Assembly: GCA_028684065.1 (NCBI GenBank)
Contig: JAQUGO010000004.1
Location: forward strand, 124,001 to 188,000
Origin: Sulfurospirillaceae bacterium
Lineage (GTDB): Bacteria; Campylobacterota; Campylobacteria; Campylobacterales; Sulfurospirillaceae
Length of the DNA stretch: 64,000 nucleotides
Direction of reading: 5' to 3'
This document shows, piece by piece, positions 61,658 through 64,000 of the stretch. The notes under the pieces were generated by a model that made no database searches, was not told where the DNA came from, and saw nothing but the letters and a program-made list of their open reading frames with translations. The position numbers were made by a program, and so were the translations under genes. Every line of letters begins with the position of its first letter. The first letter of the stretch is position 1.

Positions 61658-62512
61658 ATGAGCGCAAAGAAAGTTTTAGGCAGAGGGTTGAGTGCCATTA
61701 TTGAGGATGTAGAAGAGGCTTATAAGCAAGATATCGAACAATCAAAAGATTTGGTTCGTGAAATTAATGTTAATGATATTACACCAAATCCTTACCAACC
61801 ACGTGTTAATTTTAATGAAGTAGCGCTTAAAGAATTAAGTGAGTCTATCAAGCGTCACGGATTATTGCAGCCGATTATTGTTGTTGCTAAAGAAGATGGC
61901 TATATGCTTCTCGCTGGTGAACGACGGTATAGGGCAACTAAGTTAGCTGGATTTAGCAAGATAAAAGCTATTGTCGCGGATATTGAGTCTAAAAATCTGC
62001 GAGAACTTGCGTTAATTGAAAATATTCAAAGAGAAGATTTAAACCCCATCGAGTTGGCTGTTGCTTATAAAGAATTGATTGAAGAGTATAAAATAACCCA
62101 AGAAGGTTTATCTGAAATTATTCATAAAAGTAGAACACAGATTACAAATACTATTCGATTATTGAGCTTAAGTGATAAAACTAAAGAGTATTTAAGTGAA
62201 GGAACACTTTCTCAAGGTCATGCTAAAGTGTTGGTTGGGCTTGAGCCCAAAGAAGAAGAGACTGTAGTCAATACAATTTTGGGACAAAAGCTTAGTGTCC
62301 GAGAGACAGAGATCTTAGTAAAAAATCTTAAATTATCAGATGAAAAAAATAATGAAAAAAAACAAAATCATAAAATAGTTTCTGAAGCGCTCTCTATCGT
62401 AAAAGAAAAATTAGAAAATCATGGGTTTAAAACAAGTGTGAAAACAAATGCGATTACTATTTTTTTTAAAGACGATGAGGCAATTAGTGCTTTTTTAAAA
62501 CAAATTAATTAA
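61658..62512 (+). CDS. parB: Chromosome partitioning protein ParB/Spo0J
   Basis: 284-aa CTPase/DNA-binding protein. VNDITPNPYQPRVNF, the CTP-binding LLAGERRYRATKLAG and NIQREDLNPIE, a helix-turn-helix (about 140-175, ITQEGLSEIIHKSRTQITN) and a short C-terminal dimerisation domain. ATG 61658 with GGTGAGC upstream; the TTG three bases earlier is less likely. Confidence 0.95.
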   Translation: MSAKKVLGRGLSAIIEDVEEAYKQDIEQSKDLVREINVNDITPNPYQPRVNFNEVALKELSESIKRHGLLQPIIVVAKEDGYMLLAGERRYRATKLAGFSKIKAIVADIESKNLRELALIENIQREDLNPIELAVAYKELIEEYKITQEGLSEIIHKSRTQITNTIRLLSLSDKTKEYLSEGTLSQGHAKVLVGLEPKEEETVVNTILGQKLSVRETEILVKNLKLSDEKNNEKKQNHKIVSEALSIVKEKLENHGFKTSVKTNAITIFFKDDEAISAFLKQIN

Positions 62513-62640
62513 TTTATTTTTAATTTAATAAACTATTTTCCTTAGCTATGGTAAAATCACGCGTTTTTAGCCATTGCAAACTTATATGCAGTATAAAAAT
62601 CTTAAAATGAGTCATATCTCGAAATAAAGGAGCAGGAAAT

Positions 62641-63063
62641 ATGTTGGACATTATACCAGCACTTCTACTAGTGACTGGAACTGTATTTTTAGTTTTATTG
62701 ATTGTTCTCAATAAAACACTTTATAAACCACTTTTGGAGTTTATTGATAATCGAAATAACTCTATTAGACGTGATTTGGAAAATGCAGGGAAAAACGCTA
62801 GTGATGTTGAGGCCTACTATAAAGAGGTAGAAACTATTATTTCTGAAGGCAAAATGGAAGCTGCAAAAATTAGAGAAGCTGCTGTCAATGAAGCCAAAGA
62901 AAAAGCTGCAAAACGAGTGGAACATAAAAAAAATGAACTTGAGACTCAAAATGCAGAATTTTTAAAAGCCTTAGAAGCAGAAAGAGTAGAATTTAAAAAT
63001 GGTCTATTAGCACAAATGCCTCTGTTTAAACAGAGTGTTTCTGCCAAATTGAGCCAAATCTAA
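62641..63063 (+). CDS. atpF': ATP synthase F0 subunit b'
   Basis: 140-aa peripheral-stalk subunit: one N-terminal helix (about 4-25) and a long charged amphipathic helix with Ala/Glu/Lys heptads. Two separate b-type genes are normal in Campylobacterota. AAAGGAG upstream and an extended -10 (TATGGTAAAAT, about 62547-62557) suggest the operon promoter. Confidence 0.92.
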   Translation: MLDIIPALLLVTGTVFLVLLIVLNKTLYKPLLEFIDNRNNSIRRDLENAGKNASDVEAYYKEVETIISEGKMEAAKIREAAVNEAKEKAAKRVEHKKNELETQNAEFLKALEAERVEFKNGLLAQMPLFKQSVSAKLSQI

Positions 63064-63075
63064 AAGGAGAAAAGG

Positions 63076-63591
63076 ATGAAACTAAAATATATTTTATTGT
63101 TGTTGACACCGGCTTTACTTTTAGCAAGTGGAGCAGAAGGGCATGGGGCAACGGATATTATTCCTCGAACCATTAACTTTTTAATTTTTGCTGCAATTTT
63201 GTACTATTTGGTTGCAGAGCCAGCAAAACAGTTTTATTTGGGCCGTAAAAGTAGCATTGCTACACAACTTGATTCGATTCAGGTTAAATTACGTGAATCA
63301 AGCAATAAAAAAGAGAGTGCACAACAAAAAGTTGAAGAAGCAAAAGCAACGGCACGTGTTTTAATAGAAACAGCTAAAAAAGAGGCTGTTTTACTAGGTG
63401 AAAAAATTGCATCTGATGTTACTATCGAAATAGAAAACCTTGAAAAATCATTTAATGATAAAGTGAGTATTGAGAAGCGAAAAATGACACGCTCAGTAGT
63501 TACAGAAATTTTAGATGAAATGTTTAAAGAAGGCTCTATTTCCTTAGATAAAGATGAAATTGTTACGATAGTCAATAAGAAGGTTGCCTAA
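63076..63591 (+). CDS. atpF: ATP synthase F0 subunit b
   Basis: 171-aa stalk subunit with an apparent signal-like hydrophobic start (LLLLTPALLLASG), a second membrane segment (about 31-48) and a long helical coil (LRESSNKKESAQQKVEEAK). The stop overlaps the atpH start (TAATG). Confidence 0.92.
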   Translation: MKLKYILLLLTPALLLASGAEGHGATDIIPRTINFLIFAAILYYLVAEPAKQFYLGRKSSIATQLDSIQVKLRESSNKKESAQQKVEEAKATARVLIETAKKEAVLLGEKIASDVTIEIENLEKSFNDKVSIEKRKMTRSVVTEILDEMFKEGSISLDKDEIVTIVNKKVA

Positions 63592-64000
63592 TGAGTGGAG
63601 CAATAGCAAAAAAATACGTTAATGCTCTGATGAGCAGTTGTAACGATAGTGAACTAAATGCAATGTATGTTCTTTTACAAGAGCTTGTACAAGCATTTAA
63701 AATTGAAAAGCTTCAAAATATTGTCCTTTCACCGGATGTCTCTTCTAAAGATAAAGTTACTTTGGTCTTATCATTTATGACTCACAGTACAGAAAAATCT
63801 CAGAATTTTATTAAAATATTGGGTGAAAATGATAGACTTGGTTTGCTTCCATCTATAGCAAAAGAGTTAAAATACCAACTTTCACTCAAGAACAATACGT
63901 ATGAAGGTGAAATCGTTAGTAATTTTGAAGTCAGTACAGCACAAATTTCACAATTAGAAGAAAATTTTAGCAAGAAATTTAATGCTCAAATTAAACTTCA
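63591..64000 (+). CDS. atpH: ATP synthase F1 subunit delta, partial
   Basis: Open frame from ATG 63591 to the window edge (about 136 codons, 3' end missing). It starts MSGAIAKKYVNALMSSC and continues with the OSCP/delta pattern (LVQAFKIEKLQNIVLSPDV, then FIKILGENDRLGLLPSIAKE-like). It links F1 to the b/b' stalk. Position after atpF' and atpF supports the call. Confidence 0.88.
   Translation, partial: MSGAIAKKYVNALMSSCNDSELNAMYVLLQELVQAFKIEKLQNIVLSPDVSSKDKVTLVLSFMTHSTEKSQNFIKILGENDRLGLLPSIAKELKYQLSLKNNTYEGEIVSNFEVSTAQISQLEENFSKKFNAQIKL

Noticed and set aside
60868-62512. parA-parB suggesting a nearby replication origin
   Set aside because: No dnaA, no DnaA-box cluster and no parS-like TGTTTCACGTGAAACA sequence was seen. 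parAB alone does not locate the origin here.

Overview
The window looks like a chromosomal segment of a Sulfurospirillum-like member of the Campylobacterota (Epsilonproteobacteria). The evidence is AT-rich DNA, futalosine-pathway MqnA, a fused CcsBA cytochrome c synthase, OprD/MOMP-like porins, a campylobacterial malate:quinone oxidoreductase, split b/b' ATP synthase subunits, and sensor kinases with the H-box GEMISNIAHQWRQPL. The genus is inferred from recognised protein families; I ran no database search.

Layout. 1-9.2 kb holds two catabolic clusters. The first is an IclR regulator divergent from a class III CoA-transferase, an HMG-CoA-lyase-family lyase and a DASS carboxylate transporter (cut by the window edge). 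The second is a LysR regulator divergent from a LeuC/LeuD-type dehydratase and a fluoroacetate-dehalogenase-like hydrolase. Housekeeping mqnA and a DEAD-box helicase lie between them. ssrA (tmRNA) sits at 10.07-10.44 kb. A lipoprotein gene follows, then a duplicated intergenic module (61-nt repeat plus hairpin). 11.3-16.7 kb is a sensor kinase/response regulator pair with a TRAP dicarboxylate transporter (dctPQM).

16.9-21.8 kb is the most dynamic part. Two porin genes share a nearly identical promoter/leader block. A third, truncated leader is followed by about 2 kb of mosaic DNA: a toxin-gene fragment, a complete toxin-antitoxin pair and a REP-associated transposase (RAYT), each bracketed by copies of a GGGGACAGGCTACTTTA repeat. 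21.9-26.5 kb is a branched-chain amino acid ABC transporter (livKHMGF). 26.7-29.8 kb is ccsBA. Six tRNAs at 30.3-30.9 kb are read from a consensus sigma-70 promoter.

31-64 kb is dense and mostly housekeeping: cinA, ileS, gatA, guaB, metX, xseB, dapC-like, murC, mutS2, a GGDEF/EAL protein, dapE, ridA, mqo, a CtpA-type protease, pyk, rplU-rpmA-obgE-proB, fmt, birA, parA-parB and the start of the ATP synthase operon (atpF'-atpF-atpH). No rRNA, CRISPR array, prophage or parS site was recognised.

The observation I find most interesting is a dispersed palindrome, consensus CTTTACATGTAARG. Its exact core TTACATGTAA occurs nine times in 64 kb, in genes, in tmRNA, in a terminator and between genes, where composition alone predicts well under one. 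Other points worth checking are the porin/RAYT/toxin mosaic, the twin intergenic module with covarying hairpins, a nitrilase-fold protein whose nucleophilic Cys is Gly, and a pseudo-receiver/CheX fusion protein.
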